This document shows positions 7,455 to 16,527 of a stretch of DNA of 34,369 nucleotides, piece after piece. Both the position numbers and the translations under genes were made by a program. Numbering within the stretch: position 1 is the first letter of the stretch; every line of letters starts with the position of its first letter. The notes beneath the pieces were generated by a model, which saw nothing but the letters and a program-made list of their open reading frames with translations, did not search any database and was not told the origin of the DNA. The DNA comes from Bacteroidales bacterium (GTDB lineage Bacteria; Bacteroidota; Bacteroidia; Bacteroidales; UBA932), in NCBI GenBank assembly GCA_017415715.1, contig JAFQFD010000018.1:1-34369 (forward strand), read 5' to 3'.

Positions 7455-10250
7455 TTACTCCATTGGAGCAAGGACGATCTGGAGGAAGTTGTCCTGTGCA
7501 AGAACTGCCTGCATCAGAGTCTTCACATCCTCTGCAGTCACATTGTTCAGTGCTGTCTCATACTCCTGGTCATAGTCGATGCCAAACTCCTGGTTGAGCT
7601 CGAGAGCGCTCTTCCAGTATGAGTTGCTGATCCTTGACTCAGGCACGTTCTTCTTCAGATTCTCGAGTGCCATTGCAAGTTCCTCTGCTGTAGGACCATT
7701 CTGTGCAAGTTCCTTGAGGTACTGCGCTGTAAGTCCGCTGAGCTTCTCTGCCTGCTCTGGGTTAGTGTCGAACTGAACCATGAAAGTAACCCTTGAGTAT
7801 GGCTCCCTTGATGCGCTGAGGCTTGAGCCTACGCCATAAGTACCACCTTCCTTCTCACGGATTGTCTTTGTATAGATCATATCGAGAACATAGTTTGCCA
7901 CCTTAAGAGTAACCATATCCTTTGTTGTGACTGGCATATAGCCGCTCCAAACCTGGAACACGGTCTTCTTTGGAGTTGCCATCTCGACATTCAGAACATT
8001 CTCCGACACGCCCTTTGCCATCTGAACGAGGTTGTCCTTGTTCACCTGAGCCGGCTTCTTGCCCTTTGCGATAGAGCCTACATACTTCTCTACCATAGGC
8101 TTGAGTGTCTCAAGATCAACATTACCTACGATTGTAAGAGTAGCGCCAGCTGCGTTCTTATAAAGCTCGCGGTATACTCTCTCTATGGTCTCGAGGCTTG
8201 CCTTCGACATAACTTCCTCGTCGATTACAACAGCTCTCTCATTGCCTGCATAGAGCTTGTCATTCACGAACTTCTGGAACTTGAAGTCTGGAGTGTTCAG
8301 GAGGTTAGGGAGAACCGCCTTGATCTGCTGGATACCTGTCTCATACTCCTCAGCATCGAAACGTGGATCTGCAACATACAGATACATGAGCTGGAGAGCT
8401 GTCTCGAGATCCTTTGGAGTGCTCTGACCTGAGATGCCGTGAGTTGTTGCTCTGAGAGTAGGATATACACTCACCTGCTTGCCTGCAAGCATCTTTGAGA
8501 GTGTAGTGTTTGCAAATTTGGATACACCGGAATTCTGGAGGTAGATGCTCCAGATGTTGTCCTCGAATGAAGGCATGTCCTCAGTTGCGATGAGAGTCTT
8601 TCCGCCTTTCCACTCGAGAGTGAACAGTACCTGGTCCTGCTTGTGCTGGGTAGGGAGAACCACCACCTTCACACCGTTCTTGAGAGTCCATACTGTAGAA
8701 CCGTAGATTCCTTCAGCGGTCTTCTTGACCTTTGAACCCTTGAGGTTCTCGCTGATGAGAGGCTCGTTTACAGTCTCTTCAACATTTGCAGTGATCTCTG
8801 CGTTCTTCACACCTGCGATGATCGCGCCGAGCTGCTCCTCAGTAGGATTTGCAAGACCTTCCTTTTCAGGACCGTTGTAGAGAACAACCATGTTGTCGTC
8901 AGTGATCATCTGAGCAGCGATCTGGCTGAGGACAGCAGCGTTGAGCTGGCCGCAGATTGCCTGTGCGACCTGGAGCTCGGTAGCAGGATCCATATATGCC
9001 TCGTTGTAGTAGAATGCATTGAGGAGCGGACGTACGAAGTCTGCGTTCTTGCGTGTAGGAGCAGCCTCGACAGCCTTCTCATAGTGGCTGAGGATCTTAG
9101 CCTTTGCACGCTCGACCTCACCGTCGGTGAAGCCGAATCTCTTCATCTTCTCGACTTCGGTCATCAATGCTGTGAATGCATTGACAGCGTCGCCCTCCTT
9201 GAATGACACGTTAGCAAAAACTGCGTCGCATGTAGTGCAGAGGCGGCCGGCTCCGAGGCTTGCGCCGAGGAACGGAGCGTCTGGCTTGGCTGTGATGTCT
9301 GTGAATCTCTCATCCATTATATAATAGATGTATGACTTCACGAGGTCTACCATATATCCCTCTACGGTGTTGCCGAACTCCTTTGGAAGCGGCTCGCCCT
9401 TCCAGAGAACCTCGATGCTTGATCCTGTAGCCTCAGGGTCGGTGATCACGCCGATGATAGGCTCTGCATTCTGAGGAAGCTGATAGAATTCCTTTGGTCT
9501 TGGGTCTACCGGTGCAGGGATGTCTGCGAAGATGGTCTTGATCTTGTTCTCGATCTGGTCTACATCAACGTCTCCGATGACGATGACTGCCTGAAGATCA
9601 GGACGGCACCATGTCTTGTAGAAGTTTGTAAGGCTCTCGTATGCGAAAGTCTTGAGCTGCTCCTCGCCACCGATGAGGGTCCTCCTTGCATAAGGAGTGT
9701 CGCCGTAGTAGTAAGGGAGTGACTTCTCGAACATTCTCCACTGAGCGTTTCTTCTTGTTCTTCTCTCCTCGAGGATGACAGCTCTTTCTGCGTCGATCTC
9801 CTCAGGGTCGCAAGTCACGAAATGAGAGTAGTCGTGCATTACGAGGAGGCAAGAGTCGATGATGCTCTCGCGTACGATAGGAATGTTGTTGAGCATGTAC
9901 TGAGTCTGCTCGAAACCTGTAGATGCATTGATGTTCCTTCCGAACTCGGCACCGATGCTCTGGAGCCACTCGAGAAGAGACTTGCCAGGGAAGTTTTTCG
10001 TTCCGTTGAAGCACATGTGCTCGAGGAAATGTGCGAGACCGTCCTGGTCATCGCTCTCCTGATATGCTCCGACGTCAGTCGCGAGGTAGAATTCAGCCCT
10101 CTGTGCTGGCTGGTCGTTGTGGCGGATGTAATAGGTCATGCCGTTCTCCAGCTTTCCTACCCTTACTTCAGGGTCATTGGGGAGCGGTGTCTGGCCGAAG
10201 GCAACCGCAGCGGCGAAGATCGCCGCAATGAAAATAAACAAACGCTTCAT
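7455..10250 (-). CDS. M16 family (insulinase/pitrilysin, PqqL-like) zinc peptidase
   Basis: A 931-aa protein with a Sec signal peptide (cleaved after AFGQ, residue 20), so it is envelope-located. The inverted zinc motif HxxEH is present as HFLEH (His74, Glu77, His78). The downstream third-ligand helix is visible in 'AVILEERRTR'. The N-terminal half contains the catalytic domain plus a first inactive M16_C domain ('AVIVIGDVDVDQIENKI'). The C-terminal half holds a second degenerate pair, with 'GGTYGVGSSLSASREPYSRV' as the usual substrate-binding part. The length and order match two-repeat M16B proteins of Bacteroidota that degrade small peptides in the periplasm. It stands alone, with its own terminator at 7389-7428 and a promoter box at 10314-10321. 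Confidence 0.92.
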   Translation of the reverse strand: MKRLFIFIAAIFAAAVAFGQTPLPNDPEVRVGKLENGMTYYIRHNDQPAQRAEFYLATDVGAYQESDDQDGLAHFLEHMCFNGTKNFPGKSLLEWLQSIGAEFGRNINASTGFEQTQYMLNNIPIVRESIIDSCLLVMHDYSHFVTCDPEEIDAERAVILEERRTRRNAQWRMFEKSLPYYYGDTPYARRTLIGGEEQLKTFAYESLTNFYKTWCRPDLQAVIVIGDVDVDQIENKIKTIFADIPAPVDPRPKEFYQLPQNAEPIIGVITDPEATGSSIEVLWKGEPLPKEFGNTVEGYMVDLVKSYIYYIMDERFTDITAKPDAPFLGASLGAGRLCTTCDAVFANVSFKEGDAVNAFTALMTEVEKMKRFGFTDGEVERAKAKILSHYEKAVEAAPTRKNADFVRPLLNAFYYNEAYMDPATELQVAQAICGQLNAAVLSQIAAQMITDDNMVVLYNGPEKEGLANPTEEQLGAIIAGVKNAEITANVEETVNEPLISENLKGSKVKKTAEGIYGSTVWTLKNGVKVVVLPTQHKQDQVLFTLEWKGGKTLIATEDMPSFEDNIWSIYLQNSGVSKFANTTLSKMLAGKQVSVYPTLRATTHGISGQSTPKDLETALQLMYLYVADPRFDAEEYETGIQQIKAVLPNLLNTPDFKFQKFVNDKLYAGNERAVVIDEEVMSKASLETIERVYRELYKNAAGATLTIVGNVDLETLKPMVEKYVGSIAKGKKPAQVNKDNLVQMAKGVSENVLNVEMATPKKTVFQVWSGYMPVTTKDMVTLKVANYVLDMIYTKTIREKEGGTYGVGSSLSASREPYSRVTFMVQFDTNPEQAEKLSGLTAQYLKELAQNGPTAEELAMALENLKKNVPESRISNSYWKSALELNQEFGIDYDQEYETALNNVTAEDVKTLMQAVLAQDNFLQIVLAPME

Positions 10251-10313
10251 AGTATAAAAATTGGTTTAAATTTTCTTATTACTACATTAGACGCACATTC
10301 GTGCTATATCCTA

Positions 10314-10321
10314 CAAATTTA
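10314..10321 (-). promoter_or_regulatory. -7 box for the M16 peptidase gene
   Basis: On the minus strand TAAATTTG (exact TAnnTTTG), 63 bases upstream of the ATG at 10250. I see no good TTTG box at the expected distance upstream, so this is a partial match. Confidence 0.45.
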
Positions 10322-10333
10322 ATAAAAAATCGA

Positions 10334-10341
10334 TATATTTG
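10334..10341 (+). promoter_or_regulatory. -7 box for the LysR-type regulator gene
   Basis: TATATTTG (exact TAnnTTTG), 17 bases upstream of the ATG at 10359, giving a very short leader. It sits 12 bases from the divergent -7 box of the M16 gene, so both promoters share one region where the regulator could act. Confidence 0.45.
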
Positions 10342-10358
10342 CGTAAAATTGACTGGTA

Positions 10359-10964
10359 ATGTTAGAGGATTTCAGGTTGAAGGTTTTCAAGGCAGTGGCC
10401 GAGAATCGCAGCTTCACAAAAGCTGCGGCTGTTCTGCGTATAACCCAACCTGCTGTCAGCCAAAATATTGCGGAGCTTGAAAAGACCGTCGGAGCCAAAC
10501 TCTTTGACAGGTTGAAAGGGGAGACCGTACTCACGACTGAAGGACGCGTTTTCATGGAATATGCCAACCGTCTGCTGGCAGTATGCTCGTCAGCTGATAA
10601 CATGTTCACAAAGCTTCCGACATCTACCGTCAGGATTTCAGCGTCTGAGGAGGTATATAACTATTTCATATCACCTTCCGTTGAGGCCTTCGCGAAGGTA
10701 CATCCTGAGATAACTTTCGAGCGCGCTATTTTCGATGATGCAGATCTTGTCATTACATTAAGACCATGCGGCTCGTCGCCGTTCGACATACCTGCAGACT
10801 CCATTGCCAGAATCAGGATGTCGGTATTCCCGACACCAAAAACGGGTGACCTTGCGGCCACCCGTGAAAAGACATCATATTTCGATGTCATATATCAGCC
10901 TACGCAGGCATTCGCCTGCACAAGGCTCTGCAGATTGCTGCAGGAATATCTTACTTCGTTCTGA
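10359..10964 (+). CDS. Short LysR-type transcriptional regulator
   Basis: A 201-aa protein. Residues 1-60 are a standard LysR winged helix-turn-helix: 'FKAVAENRSFTKAAAVLRITQPAVSQNIAELEK' in outline, then 'KLFDR' and 'LTTEGRVFMEYA'. The linker helix follows. The effector part (about 85-201) is only some 115 residues, against about 200 in usual LysR proteins. It shows one Rossmann-like strand pattern ('TVRISASEEVYNYF', 'DADLVITL') and ends in 'FACTRLCRLLQEYL'. The frame closes with a proper stop and no obvious frameshift remnant, so this looks like a natural short form, lacking most of the second subdomain. Its 3' end overlaps that of the convergent esterase by 14 bases. The target is unknown; the divergent M16 gene is the first candidate. 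Confidence 0.85.
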   Translation: MLEDFRLKVFKAVAENRSFTKAAAVLRITQPAVSQNIAELEKTVGAKLFDRLKGETVLTTEGRVFMEYANRLLAVCSSADNMFTKLPTSTVRISASEEVYNYFISPSVEAFAKVHPEITFERAIFDDADLVITLRPCGSSPFDIPADSIARIRMSVFPTPKTGDLAATREKTSYFDVIYQPTQAFACTRLCRLLQEYLTSF

Positions 10965-11904
10965 TGCTCTCCAGCCATCTTTCCAGTGACTTCTCGAACT
11001 CAGGCCTTGCATAGCTGAACCTGTCATTCCCTTCGCCGACGAATTTCTCAGATGAGAATCCCCATCCGTGTCCTCCTGTAGGGAATATGTGCATTTCGAC
11101 AGGTACGTTGTGGTGTATGAGCCTGTGATAATATCTCAGACTGTTTTCCACAGGGACAGAACTGTCATCGGTGCAATGAGCCAGGAATGTCACAGGAGTC
11201 TTCTCTGTCACCTGCTTCTGGAGTGAATATCTTATGAGCATCTCTTTGCTCTGGTTCTCGCCAAGAAGATTGTTGCGGGTGCCATGATGAGTGAACTTTT
11301 CATGCATGGTGATGACAGGATAGATCAGTACAGAGAAGTCCGGTCTTGTGATGTCGTCAACAAATAGATTCGATGCGCTGGCTGCGAGATGTCCTCCAGC
11401 GGAGAATCCCATGACTCCGATCTGTGAGATGCCCCATTTCTCGGCGTTCGCGCGGCAATATCTGAAAGCGTTCTGCACGTCGGTCAGTGGTACTTCGTGA
11501 TGACCATACGGCATTCTGTACTTCACTACGCATACCGAAATGCCCTTCTGAAGCATCCAGTCTGCCACGTATGTTCCCTCATTTCTTGAAGAAACAATCC
11601 AGTAACCGCCTCCTGGACACACGACAACCATTTGTCCGTTAGGTTTTTCGGGGAAGTACAGGTCGATGGATGGCTCTGTGATGTTTGATATGTTTCCGTT
11701 TTCCGCAATGGCTTCTTCTTCTGTCCATCCGTTTGATACGCATGGTCCCATTGCGCCTTCGAGTCCCTTGTCTGTGTCCTGTCCCTCAGGGTAAAGAAGC
11801 AATGTTTCCGAAGGAAGGGGAGTGCCATATTCTGAAATTGCTGGTCCGCCGCATGCGGCCAGGGCCAATAAGCAAAGCAATGCTGTTCTTTTCATAAGCT
11901 TCAT
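10951..11904 (-). CDS. Lipoprotein alpha/beta-hydrolase (esterase/lipase family)
   Basis: A 317-aa predicted lipoprotein (lipobox LAAC, Cys18). The hydrolase fold shows the oxyanion-hole segment 'VVVCPGGGYW' (about 93-102), the nucleophile elbow GFSAGG (Ser168), the acid in 'HCTDDSSVP' and the catalytic His in 'PTGGHGWGF'. This set matches BD-FAE/acetyl-xylan-esterase-like enzymes of Bacteroidota that remove acyl groups from polysaccharides, but the substrate cannot be read from sequence. The start could be ATG 11904 or the second Met at 11895; both keep the signal peptide. The hairpin that ends nifJ stops only 6-7 bases before the start codon, so expression must come from read-through or an unusual signal. 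The gene is in the same direction as nifJ. Confidence 0.88.
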   Translation of the reverse strand: MKLMKRTALLCLLALAACGGPAISEYGTPLPSETLLLYPEGQDTDKGLEGAMGPCVSNGWTEEEAIAENGNISNITEPSIDLYFPEKPNGQMVVVCPGGGYWIVSSRNEGTYVADWMLQKGISVCVVKYRMPYGHHEVPLTDVQNAFRYCRANAEKWGISQIGVMGFSAGGHLAASASNLFVDDITRPDFSVLIYPVITMHEKFTHHGTRNNLLGENQSKEMLIRYSLQKQVTEKTPVTFLAHCTDDSSVPVENSLRYYHRLIHHNVPVEMHIFPTGGHGWGFSSEKFVGEGNDRFSYARPEFEKSLERWLESIRTK

Positions 11905-11910
11905 TTTAAG

Positions 11911-11937
11911 AAAAGCCCCGTCGGTGCGGGGCTTTTT
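11911..11937 (-). terminator. Terminator hairpin between nifJ and the esterase
   Basis: The stem is AAAAGCCCCG (11911-11920) with CGGGGCTTTT (11927-11936) around a six-base loop. Read on the minus strand it ends GGGGCTTTTCTT, a good terminator tail. It begins 12 bases after the nifJ stop and ends right before the esterase ATG. Confidence 0.85.
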
Positions 11938-11949
11938 AATGATTATAGA

Positions 11950-14900
11950 TTACTTAGCGAGTCTCTTGTAAGTCTCGAGGCGTACCTTAGCGAACTCCTC
12001 GGTCTTCTGCAGAAGCTCCTCGGCGCAGTCAGGATACATCTTGTAGAGCGATGCGAAGCGCACCTCGCCCTTCAGGAAGTCCTGGAACTTGCTCCAATCT
12101 GGCTCCTTGCTGTCGAGAGTGAACGGATTCTTGTCTGTTCCCTCGAGAGCAGGATTGTATCTGTAGAGGTGCCAGTAACCGCACTCTACAGCGAGCTTCT
12201 CCTCCTTCTGGCTCAGACCCATGCCGGCCTTCAGACCGTGGTTGATACATGGAGCGTAAGCGATGATGAGTGATGGTCCATCGTATGCCTCAGCCTCCTT
12301 GATAGCGTTGAAGTACTGTGCTGGAGATGCGCCCATTGCAATCTGTGCAACGTATACATATCCGTAGCTCATCGCCATCATACCGAGGTCCTTCTTGCGT
12401 ACGCGCTTTCCTGAAGCTGCGAACTTGGCGATCGCGCCTGCAGGAGTAGCCTTTGACGACTGTCCGCCGGTATTCGAGTAAACCTCGGTGTCAAGAACGA
12501 GGATGTTTACATTCTCGCCAGAAGCGAGCACGTGGTCGAGTCCGCCGTATCCGATGTCATAAGATGCACCGTCACCACCGATGATCCACTGGCTGCGTGC
12601 AGGGATGAATGTCTTGTACTCAAGGAGTCCCTTGCATACGTCGCATCCGCAACCCTCGCAGAGAGGAACGAGAGCGTCAGCAACCTCGCGGGTCACCTTA
12701 GCGTCGTTCTTGTTCTCGAGCCACTTGGTGAAGAGAGCCTTCATCTCGTCTGTGCAGCATGAGCATGAGAGACCCTGCTCCATGAGCTTGGCAACAGTCA
12801 TGCGCGCCCTGTCAGAACCGAGCTTCATACCGAGACCGAACTCGCAGAAGTCCTCGAAGAGTGAGTTTGCCCAAGCCGGTCCGTGACCGTTTGCGTCCTT
12901 GCAGTAAGGAGCTGCAGGGAATGATGCACCGTAGATTGATGAACATCCTGTAGCGTTCGCAACCATCATGTGGTCACCGAAGAGCTGAGTGATGGTCTTG
13001 ATGTATGGGGTCTCACCGCAGCCTGCGCAAGCTCCTGAGAACTCGAAGAGCGGCTGAGCGAACTGTGCGTTCTTGATGTTGCCGGTCTTAGGCTGAACGT
13101 TGTCCTTGTATCCTACATGTGCGTTGAGATAGTCGAAGTTTGCCTGCTCTGCCTCCTGTGTTCCGAGCGGCTTCATTACGAGAGCCTTCTCCTTTGAAGG
13201 ACATACGTCAGCACAGTTGCCGCAGCCTGTACAGTCGAGGACTGAAACGCTGATGCCGAACTTGTAGTCCTTGAATACTGCCTTGCCCTGCTGGAGCTTC
13301 ACGCCTGCAGGAGCTGCAGCTGCCTCTTCGTCTGTGAGGAGGAACGGACGGATCGCTGCGTGAGGGCAGACGAATGCACAGTTGTTACACTGGATACACT
13401 TGTCAGCCTGCCACTCAGGAACGTTCACTGCAACGCCACGCTTCTCGTAAGCTGTAGTGCCTGCAGGGATTGTACCGTCTACATACTCGTTGAATACGCT
13501 TACCGGGAGAGTGTCGCCTGCCTGTGCGTTCACAACGTCTGCGATCTCCTTCACGAATGCAGGAGCGAGGCGTGCTGCGTTAGGGTTCTCGAACTTCGCG
13601 GTGATGTCCTTCCAGTCAGCAGGAACCTCTACCTTGATATATTCTCCACCTCTGTCTACAGCGGCGTAGTTCATGTTCACGATGTGCTCGCCCTTCTTGC
13701 CGTAGCTCTTCACGATCGCCTTCTTCATGTATCCTACAGCCTCCTCGTAAGGGATGATGCCTGTGATCTTGAAGAATGCAGACTGGAGGATGGTGTTTGT
13801 ACGTCCGCCGAGTCCGATCTCTGCAGCGATCTTTGTCGCGTTGATGATATAGAGGGTGATGTTCTTCTTTCCGATGACAGCCTTCACGTGGTCAGGGATC
13901 CTCTTGAGGGTCTCTTCCACATCCCAGAGGCTGTTGAGGAGGAATGTACCGTTCTCCTTGATGCCCTTGAGCACGTCATACTTTGTGAGGTATGATGGAA
14001 CGTGGCATGCTACGAAGTCAGGAGTACCTACGAGGTATGGAGCCTTGATAGGGAGGTCTCCGAAACGGAGGTGAGAGCATGTGTATCCGCCTGACTTCTT
14101 CGAGTCGTAGTCGAAGTATGCCTGGCAATATTTAGGTGTGTTGTCACCGATGATCTTGATGGTGTTCTTGTTCGCGCCGACAGTACCGTCAGAGCCGAGT
14201 CCGAAGAACTTGCACTCTGTTGTGCCTGGCTTCACGATAGAGAACTCCTCCTTCTGAGGGAGTGACTTGAATGTCACGTCGTCAACGATTCCGATTGTGA
14301 AACCGTCCTTTGGCTCAGCAAGCTCGAGGTTCTCGTATACCGAAACGATCTGTGCAGGAGTTGTGTCCTTTGATGAAAGACCATAGCGTCCGCCTACTAC
14401 GAGCGGTGCGTCCTCCACGCCCTGGAAGAGGGTCTTGATGTCGAGGAAGAGCGGCTCTCCGAGAGCTCCCGGCTCCTTGGTCCTGTCGAGGACTGCGATC
14501 CTCTTGACAGTCTTTGGCAGCGCCTTCATGAAGTACTTTGCAGAGAATGGTCTGTAGAGGCGTACGATCATCACGCCGACCTTCTTGCCCTGTGCTGCGA
14601 GGTAGTCGATTGTCTCCTTGATTGTCTCGGTTACTGAACCCATCGCGATGATGATGTTCTCTGCCTCAGGATCACCGTAGTAGTCGAACGGACGATACTC
14701 GCGGCCTGTGAGCTCGCTGATCTCGCCCATGTAGCGTGCAACTACGTCTGGAACTGCATCATAATACTGGTTGCAGGCCTCGCGTGCCTGGAAGTATACG
14801 TCAGCATTCTGTGCTGTACCGCGTGTCACAGGAGCGTCTGGTGAGAGCGCCTTTGCGCGGAACTTCGCGAGGGACTTTGTGCTGAGCATTCCCTTGAGTG

Positions 14901-15474
14901 CCTCCTCGTCGATGAGCTCGATCTTCTGGATCTCGTGAGATGTACGGAATCCGTCGAAGAAGTGGAGGAACGGAACGCTTGACTTGATTGCTGAAAGATG
15001 TGCGACTGCTGCCATGTCGAGAGCCTCCTGGACAGAAGCTGAGGCGAGCATCGCGAAGCCTGTCTGACGGCAGGCCATCACGTCCTGGTGGTCACCGAAG
15101 ATTGAGAGCGCGTGAGATGCGAGCGCACGTGCAGACACGTGGAACACTGTTGGAAGCAGCTCACCTGCGATCTTGTACATGTTCGGGATCATCAGAAGGA
15201 GACCCTGAGAAGCTGTGAATGTAGTAGTAAGTGCACCAGCCTGGAGTGATCCGTGTACTGCACCGGCAGCACCGCCTTCACTCTGCATCTCTGTTACCTT
15301 TACTGTCTCGCCGAAGAGGTTCTTTTTGCCCTGTGCGGCCCACTCATCAACGTATTCGGCCATAGTTGATGATGGTGTGATAGGGTAGATTGCAGCATGC
15401 TCACTGAAGAGGTAAGCGATGTGCGCTGCGGCCCAGTTACCGTCACAGGTGACGAATTTCTTCTCGTTTGCCAT
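11950..15474 (-). CDS. nifJ: Pyruvate:ferredoxin (flavodoxin) oxidoreductase
   Basis: A 1174-aa homodimer-type PFOR of normal full length. It oxidises pyruvate with CoA to acetyl-CoA and CO2, passing electrons to ferredoxin in the cytoplasm. Visible in order are the pyruvate-binding domain I ('YPITPSSTMAEYVDEWAA' near residue 35), transketolase-like domain II, the CoA/EKR region, and a ferredoxin-like domain with CIQCNNCAFVCP (about 691) and CTGCGNCADVCP (about 745). The proximal cluster follows in CAGCGETPY, and then the TPP-binding domain with GDGASYDIG (about 966) and EVYSNTGGQ. All three [4Fe-4S] sites look complete. The likely acceptor is the ferredoxin at 5802-5972. A 23-bp inverted repeat covers the promoter region upstream, and the gene ends at the hairpin 11911-11937. 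Confidence 0.97.
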   Translation of the reverse strand: MANEKKFVTCDGNWAAAHIAYLFSEHAAIYPITPSSTMAEYVDEWAAQGKKNLFGETVKVTEMQSEGGAAGAVHGSLQAGALTTTFTASQGLLLMIPNMYKIAGELLPTVFHVSARALASHALSIFGDHQDVMACRQTGFAMLASASVQEALDMAAVAHLSAIKSSVPFLHFFDGFRTSHEIQKIELIDEEALKGMLSTKSLAKFRAKALSPDAPVTRGTAQNADVYFQAREACNQYYDAVPDVVARYMGEISELTGREYRPFDYYGDPEAENIIIAMGSVTETIKETIDYLAAQGKKVGVMIVRLYRPFSAKYFMKALPKTVKRIAVLDRTKEPGALGEPLFLDIKTLFQGVEDAPLVVGGRYGLSSKDTTPAQIVSVYENLELAEPKDGFTIGIVDDVTFKSLPQKEEFSIVKPGTTECKFFGLGSDGTVGANKNTIKIIGDNTPKYCQAYFDYDSKKSGGYTCSHLRFGDLPIKAPYLVGTPDFVACHVPSYLTKYDVLKGIKENGTFLLNSLWDVEETLKRIPDHVKAVIGKKNITLYIINATKIAAEIGLGGRTNTILQSAFFKITGIIPYEEAVGYMKKAIVKSYGKKGEHIVNMNYAAVDRGGEYIKVEVPADWKDITAKFENPNAARLAPAFVKEIADVVNAQAGDTLPVSVFNEYVDGTIPAGTTAYEKRGVAVNVPEWQADKCIQCNNCAFVCPHAAIRPFLLTDEEAAAAPAGVKLQQGKAVFKDYKFGISVSVLDCTGCGNCADVCPSKEKALVMKPLGTQEAEQANFDYLNAHVGYKDNVQPKTGNIKNAQFAQPLFEFSGACAGCGETPYIKTITQLFGDHMMVANATGCSSIYGASFPAAPYCKDANGHGPAWANSLFEDFCEFGLGMKLGSDRARMTVAKLMEQGLSCSCCTDEMKALFTKWLENKNDAKVTREVADALVPLCEGCGCDVCKGLLEYKTFIPARSQWIIGGDGASYDIGYGGLDHVLASGENVNILVLDTEVYSNTGGQSSKATPAGAIAKFAASGKRVRKKDLGMMAMSYGYVYVAQIAMGASPAQYFNAIKEAEAYDGPSLIIAYAPCINHGLKAGMGLSQKEEKLAVECGYWHLYRYNPALEGTDKNPFTLDSKEPDWSKFQDFLKGEVRFASLYKMYPDCAEELLQKTEEFAKVRLETYKRLAK

Positions 15475-15524
15475 AATTCTTTAAAAATTTATGTTGTATT
15501 TACGTATGAATTCTATAATACAAA

Positions 15525-15575
15525 TTCGTACAAATTTACGTTTTTTCCGTGAGAAAAAACGTAAATTTGTACGAA
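15525..15575 (-). promoter_or_regulatory. 23-bp perfect inverted repeat over the nifJ promoter
   Basis: The left arm 15525-15547 begins TTCGTACAAATTTACG, and the right arm 15553-15575 is its exact complement. The five-base centre is CGTGA. On the minus strand the proximal arm contains TAAATTTG (15538-15531), an exact -7 box that would start transcription near 15524, about 50 bases before the nifJ ATG. The AT-rich arms and lack of a T-run argue against a simple terminator for fabD. It is a candidate operator. Confidence 0.65.
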
Positions 15576-15635
15576 AAATAGGGAGTATATTCCAGAAAAT
15601 GCCTATGTGGCTGTCAACTGTGATGTTTTTGCCGG

Positions 15636-16523
15636 TTATAGCTCCTGATAGCCTTCAATGATTGTCGGCTCTGTTGAGATTTTTGCCACGAGGCCCTGCA
15701 GTACTTTGCCCGGCCCGAGTTCCACGAAATGGTCGGCTCCGTCGGCCAGCATATTCTTGACGCTCTGGGTCCATCTTACAGGTGAGGTCAGCTGTGCCAG
15801 CAGATTTGCCTTGATCTCTGCCGGGTCTGTCGATGGCTTTGCTGTTACATTCTGGTATACCGGGCATACGGGAGTATGGAACACTGCCTTTTCTATGCCT
15901 TCGGCCAGTTCGGCGCGGGCCGGCTCCATGAGCGGCGAGTGGAACGCGCCGCCGACAGGGAGCGGGAGCGCGCGCTTTGCGCCTGCTTCCTTCATGGCGG
16001 CGCAGGCAGCCTCCACGGCCTCGCGTTCTCCGGAGATCACCACTTGTCCGTCGCAGTTGTAGTTTGCGGCTACGACGACACCTGGGGTGCTGTTGCAGAT
16101 ATCCTCAATGGTTTCTGTCGGAAGCGCAATGATTGCCGCCATGGTTCCCGGTGTGCTCTCACATGCCCTCTGCATCGCCTGCGCTCGTATCGACACGAGC
16201 TTCAGGCCTTCTTCGAAGTCCATCGCTCCTGCTGCCACGAGCGCGGAGAACTCTCCGAGCGAGTGTCCTGCCACCATGTCCGGGTGGAAATCCGGAAGGC
16301 ATTTCGCCAGGACGACAGAGTGCAGGAAGATGGCGGGCTGAGTGACTTTTGTCTGCTTCAGGTCCTCTGCAGTGCCGTCAAACATGATGTCAGTGATCCT
16401 GAATCCTAATATCTCATTCGCCTTTTCCAGCATCTGACGTGCTGTGGCGTTGCTCTCATACAGCGTCTTCGCCATACCCGGGAACTGCGATCCCTGTCCC
16501 GGAAATACATATGCCTTCTTCAT
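15636..16523 (-). CDS. fabD: Malonyl-CoA:acyl carrier protein transacylase
   Basis: A 295-aa enzyme that loads malonyl groups onto ACP for fatty-acid synthesis in the cytoplasm. It shows the N-terminal 'VFPGQGSQFPGM', the nucleophile elbow GHSLGE (Ser about 92), the conserved Arg helix ('SIRAQAMQRAC'), catalytic-His segment 'GGAFHSPLM', the 'YQNVTAKP' strand, and 'FVELGPGKVLQGL'. The length is normal. The open frame continues 10 codons upstream, but that part runs into the tRNA gene, so the start is ATG 16523 (MKKAYVFPGQ), five bases from the tRNA 3' end. It has no promoter of its own in that gap, so it must be co-transcribed with tRNA-Arg from the box at 16646-16653. Confidence 0.95.
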   Translation of the reverse strand: MKKAYVFPGQGSQFPGMAKTLYESNATARQMLEKANEILGFRITDIMFDGTAEDLKQTKVTQPAIFLHSVVLAKCLPDFHPDMVAGHSLGEFSALVAAGAMDFEEGLKLVSIRAQAMQRACESTPGTMAAIIALPTETIEDICNSTPGVVVAANYNCDGQVVISGEREAVEAACAAMKEAGAKRALPLPVGGAFHSPLMEPARAELAEGIEKAVFHTPVCPVYQNVTAKPSTDPAEIKANLLAQLTSPVRWTQSVKNMLADGADHFVELGPGKVLQGLVAKISTEPTIIEGYQEL

Positions 16524-16527
16524 ATTG

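Noticed and set aside
13360-13995. 211-codon plus-strand frame opposite nifJ
   Set aside because: It is a shadow of the nifJ coding strand; the product is low in complexity and matches no family.
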